From: Mesorhizobium xinjiangense
GTDB taxonomy: Bacteria > Pseudomonadota > Alphaproteobacteria > Rhizobiales > Rhizobiaceae
Direction: 5' to 3'
Assembly: GCF_009749525.1 (NCBI RefSeq)
Contig: NZ_WOAC01000027.1
Span: 1-64,000 of the forward strand
Length of the DNA stretch: 64,000 bases
Every line of letters begins with the position of its first letter. Within the stretch, counting starts at the first letter, position 1. The notes beneath the pieces were generated by a model. The model did not search any database, was not told the DNA's origin, and saw nothing but the letters and a program-made list of their open reading frames with translations. The translations under genes were made by a program, and so were the position numbers. Below are positions 27,943-36,776 of this stretch, piece by piece.

Positions 27943-29700
27943 TTATTCCTGGCCGGCTTCATCTTCCTTCTTGAGTTGTCTCAGCGCGCCGGCGATCGTT
28001 GCCTTGTAGCGCACGCCCGGTGGGCGGACATTGTGCGTGAACAACATGCGGCGTGCTTGCTGCGAGGCACCGGCGATGAAGAAGCGGATGCCGGCGCGCC
28101 TCACCTTGCGCACCGTGCCCTCAATGACGCTGGCGGCTGTGGAGTCGAGAAAGGGCACCGCTGAACAGTCGAGGATGAAATTACGCCGCTGGTCGGCGAT
28201 GCGGTCGAGCACCGTGCCGACCGTCGAGGCGGCGCCGAAGAAGAAGGCGCCGGAAATGCGGTAGATCACCGTGTTGGGGTCACTGGCGCTTTCCGCATGA
28301 TAGGCCTCGCGGCCGCCATTCGTCCTGTCGGCCATATCGTCGAGCGGCGGCGGCGCATGCGCCTCGACCGCGATCGCCTTCGACATCCGGTCGATGAAAA
28401 GCATCGCGCCAAGTGCGAAGCCGACGACAATGCCCTCCGTCAGGTCGCGGAATACGACGAGGAGGAAGGTGACAAGCAGCACCAGCGCATCGCCGCGCGA
28501 GGACCGCAAGAGGGCGGCGAAGGCGTGCTTCTCGATCATGTTCCAGGCGACGACGGCAAGGACGCCGGCAAGGGCGGCGAGCGGGATGTAGCTGGCGAGC
28601 GGCGCGGCCACCAGCATGAAGCCGAGCAGGAACAACGCATGCAGCATGCCCGAGACAGGGCCATGTGCGCCGGCCCTGACATTGGTCGCCGTGCGCGCGA
28701 TGGTGCCGGTCGCGCAGATGCCGCCGAACATCGCTGAGGCGATATTGGCCACGCCCTGCGCGACCAGTTCGCAATTGGAGCGGTGGCGGCGTCCGGTCAT
28801 GCCGTCCGCGACCACCGCCGAAAGCAGCGACTCGATCGAGCCGAGCAATGCGAAGGCGATGGCGTCCGGCAGCACGGCGAGCATAGCTTCGCCACTGATC
28901 GGCGGCAGCGCCGGCAGCGGCAGGCTGCGCGGAATGCCTCCGAAACGCGTGCCGATCGTCTCCACCGGCAGTGCGAAGAAGGCGGAGACGACGGAAGCTA
29001 CGGCGACCGCGATTAGCATGCCCGGCCAGCCCGGCCGAATATGTTTCAGGCCGAGGATCGTGCCGACAGTGAGCGCTGCCATGGCAACCGCGAAAGGGTT
29101 GACGGTGGGTGCGGCTGCGGCAAGGACGCTCAGCTTCTCCAGGAATTCGCCGGGTTCCTCGTCTGGTAATGTCAGCCCGAATAATTCCTTGAGCTGGCTG
29201 GCGAAGATGATGACGGCGATGCCGGCCGTGAAGCCGACGGTTACGGGATAGGGAATGAACTTGATATAGGTGCCGAACCGCAGATAGCCGGCGACGAGCA
29301 TGAAGACGCCCGATATCATCGTCGCCAGCAGCAGGCCGTCGATGCCGTGGCGATGCACAGTCGCCGCAACCAGCACTATGAAGGCGCCGGCCGGCCCACC
29401 GATCTGGAAGCGGCTGCCGCCGAGGGCCGAAATCAGGAAACCGCCGACAATGGCGGTGAAGAGGCCGCGTTCGGGAGAGGCCCCGGAAGCAATGGCGATC
29501 GCCATTGAGAGCGGCAGCGCTACGATCGCCACAGTCAGCCCGGCAATCGCATCGGCGCGCAATTGCGGCCAATCATAGCCTTCGCGAAGCACGGTGACGA
29601 GCTTGGGCGTAAAGAGTTCCAAGAATGTCGGCGCGGAAAACCGTGCCGTGCGCGGTTCCCCCGTCGGCATTGCGGTTTGCGCCTGTCGTGAAGCCCCCAT
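27943..29700 (-). CDS. SulP-family anion transporter with STAS domain
   Basis: 585 residues. The SulP membrane domain starts WPQLRADAIAGLTVAIVALP and includes GGPAGAFIVLVAATVHRHG and a conserved IASAMFGGICATGTIARTATN segment. The C-terminal STAS domain has FILDCSAVPFLDSTAASVIEG. Members move sulfate, bicarbonate or other anions. It lies inside the second Tn3-type element with its 3' end facing the repeat, so it looks like a passenger gene, perhaps regulated by the adjacent XRE gene. Confidence 0.92.
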   Translation of the reverse strand: MGASRQAQTAMPTGEPRTARFSAPTFLELFTPKLVTVLREGYDWPQLRADAIAGLTVAIVALPLSMAIAIASGASPERGLFTAIVGGFLISALGGSRFQIGGPAGAFIVLVAATVHRHGIDGLLLATMISGVFMLVAGYLRFGTYIKFIPYPVTVGFTAGIAVIIFASQLKELFGLTLPDEEPGEFLEKLSVLAAAAPTVNPFAVAMAALTVGTILGLKHIRPGWPGMLIAVAVASVVSAFFALPVETIGTRFGGIPRSLPLPALPPISGEAMLAVLPDAIAFALLGSIESLLSAVVADGMTGRRHRSNCELVAQGVANIASAMFGGICATGTIARTATNVRAGAHGPVSGMLHALFLLGFMLVAAPLASYIPLAALAGVLAVVAWNMIEKHAFAALLRSSRGDALVLLVTFLLVVFRDLTEGIVVGFALGAMLFIDRMSKAIAVEAHAPPPLDDMADRTNGGREAYHAESASDPNTVIYRISGAFFFGAASTVGTVLDRIADQRRNFILDCSAVPFLDSTAASVIEGTVRKVRRAGIRFFIAGASQQARRMLFTHNVRPPGVRYKATIAGALRQLKKEDEAGQE

Positions 29701-29782
29701 CTTGTCCTTCCGGCCTTCTTGAAGGCGGCGGGATCGTCGGCGCTATGGTCGGCGGTCGCCGTCGCTGGAGAATATTCGCGTG

Positions 29783-30055
29783 TCAGCCGTTCTGGCCGCC
29801 GGGTGAGCGCGGGTGGATCAGGCGGACGCCCCGTCCGCCGCGCTCGCTCGATTGGTTGTCGCCGATCAGCTCGACACCGCAGGCATTGAGCGCCTCGATC
29901 ACCCTGGTCAGCGTATCGACCACACCGCGCACATTGCCTTCGCTAGCCTCCATGCGCTGGATGGTCGGCACCGACACACCGGCCTTCTCGGCCAACGCTT
30001 TCTGGTCGATGCCGGCAAGGGCGCGGGCGGCCCGCATTTGTGCGGCTGTGATCAT
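29783..30055 (-). CDS. XRE-family regulator beside SulP
   Basis: 90 residues. HTH at about 5-60: MRAARALAGIDQKALAEKAG, VSVPTIQRMEAS. The C-terminal ALNACGVELIGDNQ and RGVRL blocks are typical of short stand-alone XRE proteins of alphaproteobacteria. It is 82 bp upstream of the SulP gene on the same strand and probably controls it. Confidence 0.85.
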   Translation of the reverse strand: MITAAQMRAARALAGIDQKALAEKAGVSVPTIQRMEASEGNVRGVVDTLTRVIEALNACGVELIGDNQSSERGGRGVRLIHPRSPGGQNG

Positions 30056-30201
30056 GCAGGCTTATCCCGTGCTCGTTAATATCGATTATTGGCGCATCGA
30101 TGTTAATGTATCAAGCATCGATTTTAATGAATGAAATGTCCATTCCAATCATTTCCGACCGGCGACCAGGAAGACCATCTGGTGGTCGACATCCGCTAAA
30201 C

Positions 30202-30813
30202 TCAGTCATCTGTAATGCGTCGGTTTCGCTTTGCGATATCCGTGACCGTGTTCTTGCTGATGGCGAGATCGCGAGCGATCCAGCGGTAGCTGCGGCCTTC
30301 GTCAATGAGCGCCAGTACCTTCGGTGTGAGCCGGTCGGATTTCGGCCGCTGACCGGGCTGCCGTCCGAGCTTTTTCCCACGCGCCTTGGCAGCGGCAAGA
30401 CCGGATTTCACGCGTTCGCTGATGAGATCGCGTTCGAATTCGGCAATGCCGGAAAGAAATGTCGCCAGCATCCGGCCATGCGGCGTCGACAGATCGAAGG
30501 TCATGCCACTCATGGCAATGACTGAAACCTTCCAGCTTTCCAGCTCGCGCAATGTGTTGAGGAGATCAATGGTCGAGCGTCCCCAGCGGGACAGCTCGGT
30601 GACGAGAATGCCGTCAATCTGCCTGGCCTGGGCGAGCGCTATGACCTTCTTGCGTTCGGCGCGATCGAGCTTCGCGCCTGAGCCCGTCTCTTTATATATG
30701 CCGGCAATTTCGTACCCTGCGCGCTCGGCAAAGGCCGCCAAGTCTCGCTCCTGCCGCTCGCAAGACTGATCGGCTGTCGAGACGCGGCAATAGATGGCGG
30801 CACGCTGTCCCAA
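30202..30813 (-). CDS. tnpR: Tn3-type serine resolvase/invertase
   Basis: 203 residues. The catalytic domain begins AAIYCRVSTADQSCERQERDL with the active-site Ser, and has VTELSRWGRSTIDLLN, FLSGIAEFERDLISERVKSGLA and AKARGKKLGRQPG. A C-terminal HTH follows (IARDLAISKNTVTDIAKR). It resolves cointegrates of the transposon. It is divergent from the second tnpA, the layout of Tn3-type tnpR/tnpA with res in between. Confidence 0.92.
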   Translation of the reverse strand: MGQRAAIYCRVSTADQSCERQERDLAAFAERAGYEIAGIYKETGSGAKLDRAERKKVIALAQARQIDGILVTELSRWGRSTIDLLNTLRELESWKVSVIAMSGMTFDLSTPHGRMLATFLSGIAEFERDLISERVKSGLAAAKARGKKLGRQPGQRPKSDRLTPKVLALIDEGRSYRWIARDLAISKNTVTDIAKRNRRITDD

Positions 30814-30908
30814 TTGAACCCTCTCAGATTTGTGGCCCGCAAAGCCTTGATTTGCCTGGGGCGAGCGTTGTCCATTTCTGACTGCACTTCAATAGGGACA
30901 ATCTGCCG
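30814..30908. promoter_or_regulatory. Candidate res site between tnpR and tnpA
   Basis: The 95-bp gap between the divergent resolvase and transposase genes is the usual place for res. It contains TGTCC (30869-30873) and GGACA (30896-30900) as an inverted pair with a 22-base spacer. Three full subsites were not resolved by eye. Confidence 0.4.
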
Positions 30909-32006
30909 ATGCCAAGACGACACATTCTCACTGAACGACAGCGCTCGGCGCTACTTGACCTGCCGACGGACGAGCTGTCACTGCTAAAGCATTACACCTT
31001 GGGTGACGACGATCTGACAAACATTCAGGAACGCCGCAGACCGGAAAACAGGCTGGGCTTCGCCCTGCAGCTTTGTGCATTACGCTATCCAGGGCGCGCG
31101 CTGGCTCCGGGCGAGACGATTCCGCATGAAGTCCTTTCCTTCATCGGGGCTCAGCTCGGCGTCCCGGCCGATGCACTTCTCACCTATGCCGCCCGACGCC
31201 AGACCCGCCAGCAACATATGGAGGCGTTGCGCGAGACCTACGGCTACAGGACATTTACGGGTCGCGGGGCCCGTGATTTGCGGGACTGGCTTTTCGACCA
31301 GGCTGAAGAGGCTCGATCGAACGATGATCTTGCTCAGCGTTTCGTTGCACGCTGCCGTAAAACTCTGACTATCTTGCCAGCGCTATCGACAATCGAGCGA
31401 AAGTGTGCGGACGCGCTGGTAAACGCCGAACGGCGGATCGAGACGCGGATCGCGGAAAGGCTCGATGCTGAGGCACGCTATCGACTTGATGAACTGCTGA
31501 CCGAAATGCTCGATGGTAATATCAGCCGGTTCATCTGGCTTCGCAAATTCGAAGCGGGCAACAATTCCGCAGCGGCGAACCGGCTGCTCGACAGGCTGGA
31601 GTTCCTGCGTGGTCTGGATCTCGATCCGCAGATTCTCGCAAGTATCCCGCCGCACCGCATCGCACGCCTGCGTCGGCAGGGCGAGCGCTACTTCACCGAT
31701 GGCCTGCGCGACATCAGCTCTGATCGGCGCTGGGCGATCCTTGCCGTCTGCGCCGTGGAGTGGGAGGCGGCGATTGCCGATACCGTCGTTGAAACCCACG
31801 ATCGGATTGTGGGAAAGACTTGGCGCGAGGCGAAACGGCTGCATGATGAGCGGATTGCCGATTCCAAGGCAGCTGTCACCGATACGCTGCGCGCCTTCAC
31901 CGCGCTGGGAGCTTCCTTGCTCGAAGCCCGTAATGATGGTGTGCCGCTGGAAATGGCAGTCGCCAAATCGGCGGAATGGGGTCGACTAGAACAACTTGTC
32001 GCGTGA
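30909..32006 (+). pseudogene. Tn3-family transposase TnpA, C-terminally truncated (second element)
   Basis: 365 residues of a protein that should be near 1000. It begins MPRRHILTERQRSALLDLP with ENRLGFALQLCALRYPGRAL (DUF4158), and reaches LEFLRGLDLDPQILASIPPHRI and SAEWGRLEQLVA. The catalytic DDE part and the right end are missing. The break coincides with a repA fragment on the opposite strand. Confidence 0.9.
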
Positions 32007-32399
32007 GCCGGTGCCCCGCCCGACATAAGTGAGGATTTCGTATGGGGTGGCAGCCATGAGCCGAGAGGTGCGAAGCCCCGCATCGCGAGCTTCGATGATC
32101 TGGCTTGCGGCCCAGATCAGGATATCGGCGTCCCAGATGGTCGCCATGCCGTGATCAGGGACAGCCTCGACCCGGATCGTCACGTTGCCGGCAGCGAAGT
32201 CGATCGGTGCGACGCGATGGGTCTTGGAGAGGGAAAAGAAGGGATATGCCATGAGATCCTGCGCGTCTCGTGGCGCGAAGTCGCCGGGGAGCGCTCGGAA
32301 CAGGTCGAGCTGCCCGCCCTCCGAAAGGGGTCGACGTCGCACCACCATGAACGGAACCGCGCGAGTGGTTCGAGGCCAAGACGCAATTCGCCGTCGCAT
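31990..32399 (-). pseudogene. Plasmid replication initiator protein RepA, fragment
   Basis: About 135 codons: GGQLDLFRALPGDFAPRDAQD, PFFSLSKTHRVAPIDFAAGN, GMATIWDADILIWAASQIIEA, LMAATPYEILTYVGRGTGS. These blocks match the N-terminal half of the RepA-type replication initiators of alphaproteobacterial plasmids. The C-terminal half is lost at the tnpA junction near 32000, and the upstream end runs into the IS3 relic. It shows that plasmid DNA contributed to this region. Confidence 0.75.
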
Positions 32400-32467
32400 T
32401 CGGCGAAAGGTTCGTCAGCCAGTGACGGAAACGGGCCTCAGACACAAAATTCCTGACAGTCCCTCGA

Positions 32468-32834
32468 TGGCCGCTCAACTGGTCACCGATGCGCTGATCA
32501 TGGCCATCTGGCGTCGCGGCAAGCCCGACAGCTTGCTTCACCACTCCGACAAGGCAGCCAATACACATCCGAGCAGTTCCAGCGCCTGATGGCTGATCAT
32601 GGCATCACCTGCTCGATGAGCCGGTCTGGCAATGTCTGGGACAACGCGGCGATGGAGAGCTTCTTCTCCTCGCTCAAGACCGAACGCACCGCTCGTAAGG
32701 TCTATCGCACCAGGAACGATGCCAAGGCCGATGTGTTCGACTATATCGAGCGCTTCTATAATCCGAGGCGCCGACACTCAACGCTGGGATACCTCAGCCC
32801 CGTGGACTACGAAGAGCAAGCTAAGTTAGCCTAA
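32468..32834 (+). pseudogene. IS3-family transposase OrfB, frameshifted C-terminal fragment
   Basis: The frame DALIMAIWRRGKP-LLHHSDK shifts near 32555 and resumes as MADHGITCSMSRSGNVWDNA, AMESFFSSLKTE (DDE Glu), IERFYNPRRRHSTLGYLSP. One base is missing relative to the expected HHSDQGSQYTSEQFQ. The N-terminal part is absent. The right end is near 32855, inside the citE-like gene. Confidence 0.88.
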
Positions 32835-32854
32835 ATTCATGTCCTCAAAACCGG

Positions 32855-33205
32855 CAGCAGGCCAGGGAGGTGGTGCCGTTCTGCCAAAGCGCAGATTGAC
32901 TCCAACCCCGGCGCCAACTGAGCCTTCGGAACGATCATGCCCGCAAACGGTACATGGCCGACTGCGTCCAAATCATCCGCGTGCCACTCCGTTCCGACGC
33001 CATTGATGCGCACGAACACGGGCAGATCCGTAAAGTCAGCGTGCTGGGCAGAACGGGCCACCACTTTCGCTTCAGCCGGAACCGCATCCTCCAGATCGAT
33101 AATGATGGCGTCGGCGCCGGAAGCAGCCGCTTTCTTGAAGCGTTCGGGCCGGTTGCCGGGGACGAACAGCGGCGCGACAAAGTCGAGACTGCGGCCAATG
33201 TCCAT
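32855..33205 (-). pseudogene. HpcH/HpaI-CitE family lyase (citramalyl-CoA lyase-like), 3'-truncated
   Basis: About 117 residues: LDFVAPLFVPGNRPERFKKAA, GADAIIIDLEDAVPAEAK, PVFVRINGVGTEWHADDLDA, GMIVPKAQ. This is the N-terminal 40% of a CitE-like lyase, with the acidic metal-binding start but without the second half of the barrel. The IS3 relic cuts it after PGLLPV. It is the last gene of the minus-strand CoA catabolic cluster, where a citramalyl-CoA lyase would be expected. Confidence 0.85.
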
Positions 33206-33463
33206 ACGGCTCTCTCCACACTTACGTTGATTGCTAAGCGCTCGTCCCTATTTGAGTTCGACCTGCGGATCTGCATTGGCTCCCTTGGCTCATCCGAAAC
33301 CGAATAGGACACGAATTGCCCTGTGACTTTGGGGTCCAATGTCCAACTGCTCCACAAAAGGACATTAGCGTAATATGGCACTGCGTCGCTAAAACAGGGG
33401 GGCGGAGCGCTTGCGCGCCCGGGGTGGTATCTCCGATTCGGCGTTCTGGCTTTCCACGCAGCG
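33206..33463. other. Gap between the cyclase and citE-like genes
   Basis: About 258 bp on the minus-strand operon path without a supported gene. It probably contains an intergenic leader of the citE-like gene. No clear motif was recognised. Confidence 0.3.
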
Positions 33464-34456
33464 CTACCTGATCGCTGTTGGGTTGATGATTGCTTGAACG
33501 CCACCCGTTATCTTCGAATGGCCAAGCACGAACATGAACTCCCAGACCTTGTCGCGCACCATTTCGGCAGTGTTCATGTTTTCCAGAATGTAGATCCCGT
33601 TCTTGGGGATCAGCTCCTGATGCACCTCGAACACGCCTGTCCCTTCCTCGAAGGGAATGACTTCAACGCCCCAGGTGTCAGCGCCAACCGCGATCACGTT
33701 CTTTTCGGCCAGATAGCGAGCGCCATCCAGACCCAGCCCCGGTTCGGCGCTGATATAGCGTTTATCGTCCTGTCCAACCAGCGAAAGCCAGCCGGTGTAG
33801 AAAAGCACGACATCGCCTTCCCGAATCTCGACACCCTGCTTCTCGGCCTGAGCTTCGATTTCCGCTCGGTTGAACGCCGTTCCTTCTTCAAGCAACTCGA
33901 CGCCGAAGTGGTCCGTCATGTCGAGCAGCACCCCGCGGGTGACGATATTCGGCACCTTCTCGATACCAAGCTGCTTCAGCCCGTCCGCCTGCACGAACAC
34001 ATTGTTTTTGTGGCAGTTGTAGTAGACATTGTTGATGCCGATATGACCGATCCCGTCGATCTGCGAGCCGGTGCCGACGTAGCCCATGTAGATGTCGTCG
34101 TTGTAGTTGGTGTTGGTCGGTCCCAGACCCACGCCGCCTGTCTGACCCGGCTGGTTGATCACCAGAGCCCAGGAGCGTGGGCCGAACGCGGGCGTATTCT
34201 TGTTCACCTCAACCCCGAGCGAATAGGTCTTGCCTTCCGTCACCAGCTTGGCAGCCGCCAGAGCCAGTTGCGGAGACAGAAGGTTCGCCGCGCCGATCTG
34301 GTCTTCCGGCCCCCATTTGGATTTGCACCACTCTGGCGCATCAGGCGCATTTGCCGGCCACTCCTGCTGGTCGCTCTCCTGCGCCAGGGCCCCTGTCACC
34401 ATCGCGGCGGCCGAAGCCAGGGCAATCAACGGAATGCGAAGTGTCGACGAAAACAT
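33464..34456 (-). CDS. Exported cyclase-family (kynurenine formamidase-like) protein
   Basis: 330 residues with a signal peptide ending GALAQ. The cyclase/formamidase fold appears in GYVGTGSQIDGIGHIG (metal-site region; the usual HGTHxD is altered to TGSQID), DMTDHFGVELLEEG and EIREGDVVLFYTGW. Family enzymes hydrolyse N-formyl or cyclic amides and lactones. The changed metal motif makes the activity uncertain. It is transcribed with the CoA catabolic cluster. Confidence 0.82.
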   Translation of the reverse strand: MFSSTLRIPLIALASAAAMVTGALAQESDQQEWPANAPDAPEWCKSKWGPEDQIGAANLLSPQLALAAAKLVTEGKTYSLGVEVNKNTPAFGPRSWALVINQPGQTGGVGLGPTNTNYNDDIYMGYVGTGSQIDGIGHIGINNVYYNCHKNNVFVQADGLKQLGIEKVPNIVTRGVLLDMTDHFGVELLEEGTAFNRAEIEAQAEKQGVEIREGDVVLFYTGWLSLVGQDDKRYISAEPGLGLDGARYLAEKNVIAVGADTWGVEVIPFEEGTGVFEVHQELIPKNGIYILENMNTAEMVRDKVWEFMFVLGHSKITGGVQAIINPTAIR

Positions 34457-34561
34457 TTGCTCCTCCTGAGTTGTCGGCGGGAGCGCTTTCGAGTTTGCTC
34501 CCGCTACTTCGTTTGAATTGCGTAAAGAACCGCCCTTCCCTCTCCGCTTCCTCCTTTCTGA

Positions 34562-35308
34562 TCAGATCGTCCGGCCGCCATCGACCTCGAGCACGACGCC
34601 GGTGATGAATTCTGCCTCGTCGGATGCGAGATAGAGGCAGGCATTGGCGATGTCCCTCGGCTCGGACATCCGGCCGAGCGGGATCGTGGCGATGAACTTG
34701 GCGCGGTTCTCCGGCGTATCCGGAACGCCCATGAAGCTCTCGAGAAGACCGGTCGCGCCCATGACGGGGGCGACGCAATTGACGCGGATCTTGTCGGGCG
34801 CAAGCTCGACGGCCATCGAGCGGGAGAGCAGGTTCACAGCGCCCTTGGTGGAGTTGTACCAGGTCAAGCCCGGTCGCGGGCGGATGCCGGCGGTCGAGCC
34901 GATATTGAGGACGACGCCGCCTCCCTGGTCGCGCATCACCGGCACGATCGCCCTGGTCATGTGGAACAGCGCCTTGACGTTGATCGCATAGACCTTATCG
35001 AACTCCTCCTCGCTCACTTCCATGATCGGCTTGTTCCGGTGCGTCCAGCCGGCGTTGTTGACGACAATGTCCAGCCGCCCGTCCGATCTTGCGGCCGCGA
35101 CCGCCCTCTCGACATCCGCGACGGATGTGACATCGCCTGCCACGGCCTGCGCATCGTCGCCGATCTTTTCGGCCTGCGCCTTCGCGCCGTCTTCATTGAG
35201 ATCCATGATTGTCACACGCGCGCCTTCTCTCGCGAATGTAGCGGCGATTTCCGCTCCAAAACCGGATGCCGCACCGGTGACGAGTGCCGATTTACCCTTC
35301 AAGCGCAT
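34562..35308 (-). CDS. Short-chain dehydrogenase/reductase
   Basis: 248 residues from ATG 35308 (MRLKGKSALVTGAASGFG). Classical SDR motifs: TGxxxGxG, NNAG, catalytic Ser in IGSTAG, YNSTK (Tyr-x3-Lys) and the ending LEVDGGRTI. It oxidises or reduces an alcohol/ketone with NAD(P). It lies between the LivF-like and cyclase genes and probably acts in the same pathway. Confidence 0.9.
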   Translation of the reverse strand: MRLKGKSALVTGAASGFGAEIAATFAREGARVTIMDLNEDGAKAQAEKIGDDAQAVAGDVTSVADVERAVAAARSDGRLDIVVNNAGWTHRNKPIMEVSEEEFDKVYAINVKALFHMTRAIVPVMRDQGGGVVLNIGSTAGIRPRPGLTWYNSTKGAVNLLSRSMAVELAPDKIRVNCVAPVMGATGLLESFMGVPDTPENRAKFIATIPLGRMSEPRDIANACLYLASDEAEFITGVVLEVDGGRTI

Positions 35309-35355
35309 ATTCACTCTCTCCATTTCATTGATCATGCGCGCGCGGCGCATCGTCC

Positions 35356-36033
35356 TCACGCCGTTTCAGCCTCGACCAGCGGCATTTCCTGGATTTCGCC
35401 GCGCTCGATCGTCACGCTGCGTTCAGCGAAACTTTTCAGCAGCCCGGGATTCGATTCGGTGATGACCACGGACAGAGACCTGTCCTGGTCCCTGAGGGCG
35501 CGCAAAGCCTCGGCATAGCGATTGGCCAGCACCGGAGCGAGCCCCTGAAACGGCTCGTCGAGCAGGATCAGCTTGGTGCCGATCATCAACGCCCGTCCAA
35601 GCGCGACCATCTTGCCCTGGCCGCCGGACACGGACCCGGCCGGACGCGGCCCCATCTCCTTGAGTTCGGGCAGGATCGTGTAGACTCGGTCGAGCCGCCG
35701 CTTTGTCTCTCCCGCCGACAGCTTTGCCACCCGTGCCGGCAGGAGAATGTTTTCCTCAACGGTGAAGGCGGAAAACAAGCGCCGATCCTCCGGCGCGTAG
35801 CCGATCCCGAGGCCCGGCCTCATATGCGGCGGCACCTTCTGGATATTCTGACCGTCCAATTCGATATCGCCTGACGAAGCCAGGAGCCCCATCACGGCTC
35901 GCAAGGTGGTTGTCTTGCCCGCTCCGTTACGGCCGACGAAAGCGACGGTCTCGCCTTCGCCTACCGTCAGGTTCACGCCGCGCAGGATCGGGATCGATGC
36001 TATCGAGACCTGCAGGTTCTTCAGCGCCAGCAT
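35356..36033 (-). CDS. livF: Branched-chain amino acid-type ABC ATPase (LivF-like)
   Basis: 225 residues. Walker A GRNGAGKT, signature VSGGQGKM, Walker B LILLDEP, and the LivF hallmarks EDRRLFSAFTVEENI and GLAPVLANRYAEAL. It energises import together with LivG. It follows livG by two bases. Confidence 0.92.
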   Translation of the reverse strand: MLALKNLQVSIASIPILRGVNLTVGEGETVAFVGRNGAGKTTTLRAVMGLLASSGDIELDGQNIQKVPPHMRPGLGIGYAPEDRRLFSAFTVEENILLPARVAKLSAGETKRRLDRVYTILPELKEMGPRPAGSVSGGQGKMVALGRALMIGTKLILLDEPFQGLAPVLANRYAEALRALRDQDRSLSVVITESNPGLLKSFAERSVTIERGEIQEMPLVEAETA

Positions 36034-36035
36034 CG

Positions 36036-36776
36036 TCAGCCTCCGATCACTGTTCGAATGACTTCGGGGTCCGAAAGCACCTCCGCCGGCGCCCCTTCCT
36101 TCTGAATGCGGCCCGTGCTCCACACAGCGACACGGTTGGCATACCGCGACACCATCTCCATGTCGTGTTCGACGAATACGGAAGTGACACGCTGCGCGCG
36201 CAGGGCGCCGATGAGCGTATCCATGATCGCGAATTTCTCCGACGACGCGACACCCGATGTCGGCTCGTCCATCAACAGCACCGTCGGCTTGAGCGCCAGC
36301 GCCAGGGCGATATCGACGAGCTTGCGCTTGCCTTCCGGCAATTCGGAAGCCATCCTCTCCTTCACGTCCGAACACCCGACCTGATCGAGTATGGCCTCGG
36401 CATCCTCGCGTTCGGGAATATCCACCAGCCTGGAGAAGGGTGCCAACCGGCCAGCCCGGGAGGCCGCGGCCAGCAGCATGTTCTCCAACACGGTCTGTTC
36501 CGCAAAAAGCTGCGGAATCTGGAACGCTCGCGCGATTCCCAGCCTTGAGATGGCGCGCGGCGACTGGCCAAGCAAATCGCTGCCCTTGAATGTCACGCGT
36601 CCTGCCTGCGGCGCCAGATAGCCCGTACAGATATTCAGGAACGTCGTCTTGCCCGCACCGTTGGGGCCTATGATCGCCAGATTATCACCTTCAAAGACAT
36701 CGAGGGCGATGCCGTCGGCAGCGACGACGCCACCGAACCGGATTTCGATGTCCCGAGCCGAAAGCAGGGCCCTCAT
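36036..36776 (-). CDS. livG: Branched-chain amino acid-type ABC ATPase (LivG-like)
   Basis: 246 residues. Walker A GPNGAGKT, LGIARAFQIPQLFAEQTVLEN, Walker B VLLMDEPTSGVAS and FVEHDMEMV. The signature reads LPEGKRK instead of the canonical LSGGQ-type sequence, a variant known in HAAT-family ATPases. Its start overlaps the livM stop. Confidence 0.92.
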   Translation of the reverse strand: MRALLSARDIEIRFGGVVAADGIALDVFEGDNLAIIGPNGAGKTTFLNICTGYLAPQAGRVTFKGSDLLGQSPRAISRLGIARAFQIPQLFAEQTVLENMLLAAASRAGRLAPFSRLVDIPEREDAEAILDQVGCSDVKERMASELPEGKRKLVDIALALALKPTVLLMDEPTSGVASSEKFAIMDTLIGALRAQRVTSVFVEHDMEMVSRYANRVAVWSTGRIQKEGAPAEVLSDPEVIRTVIGG

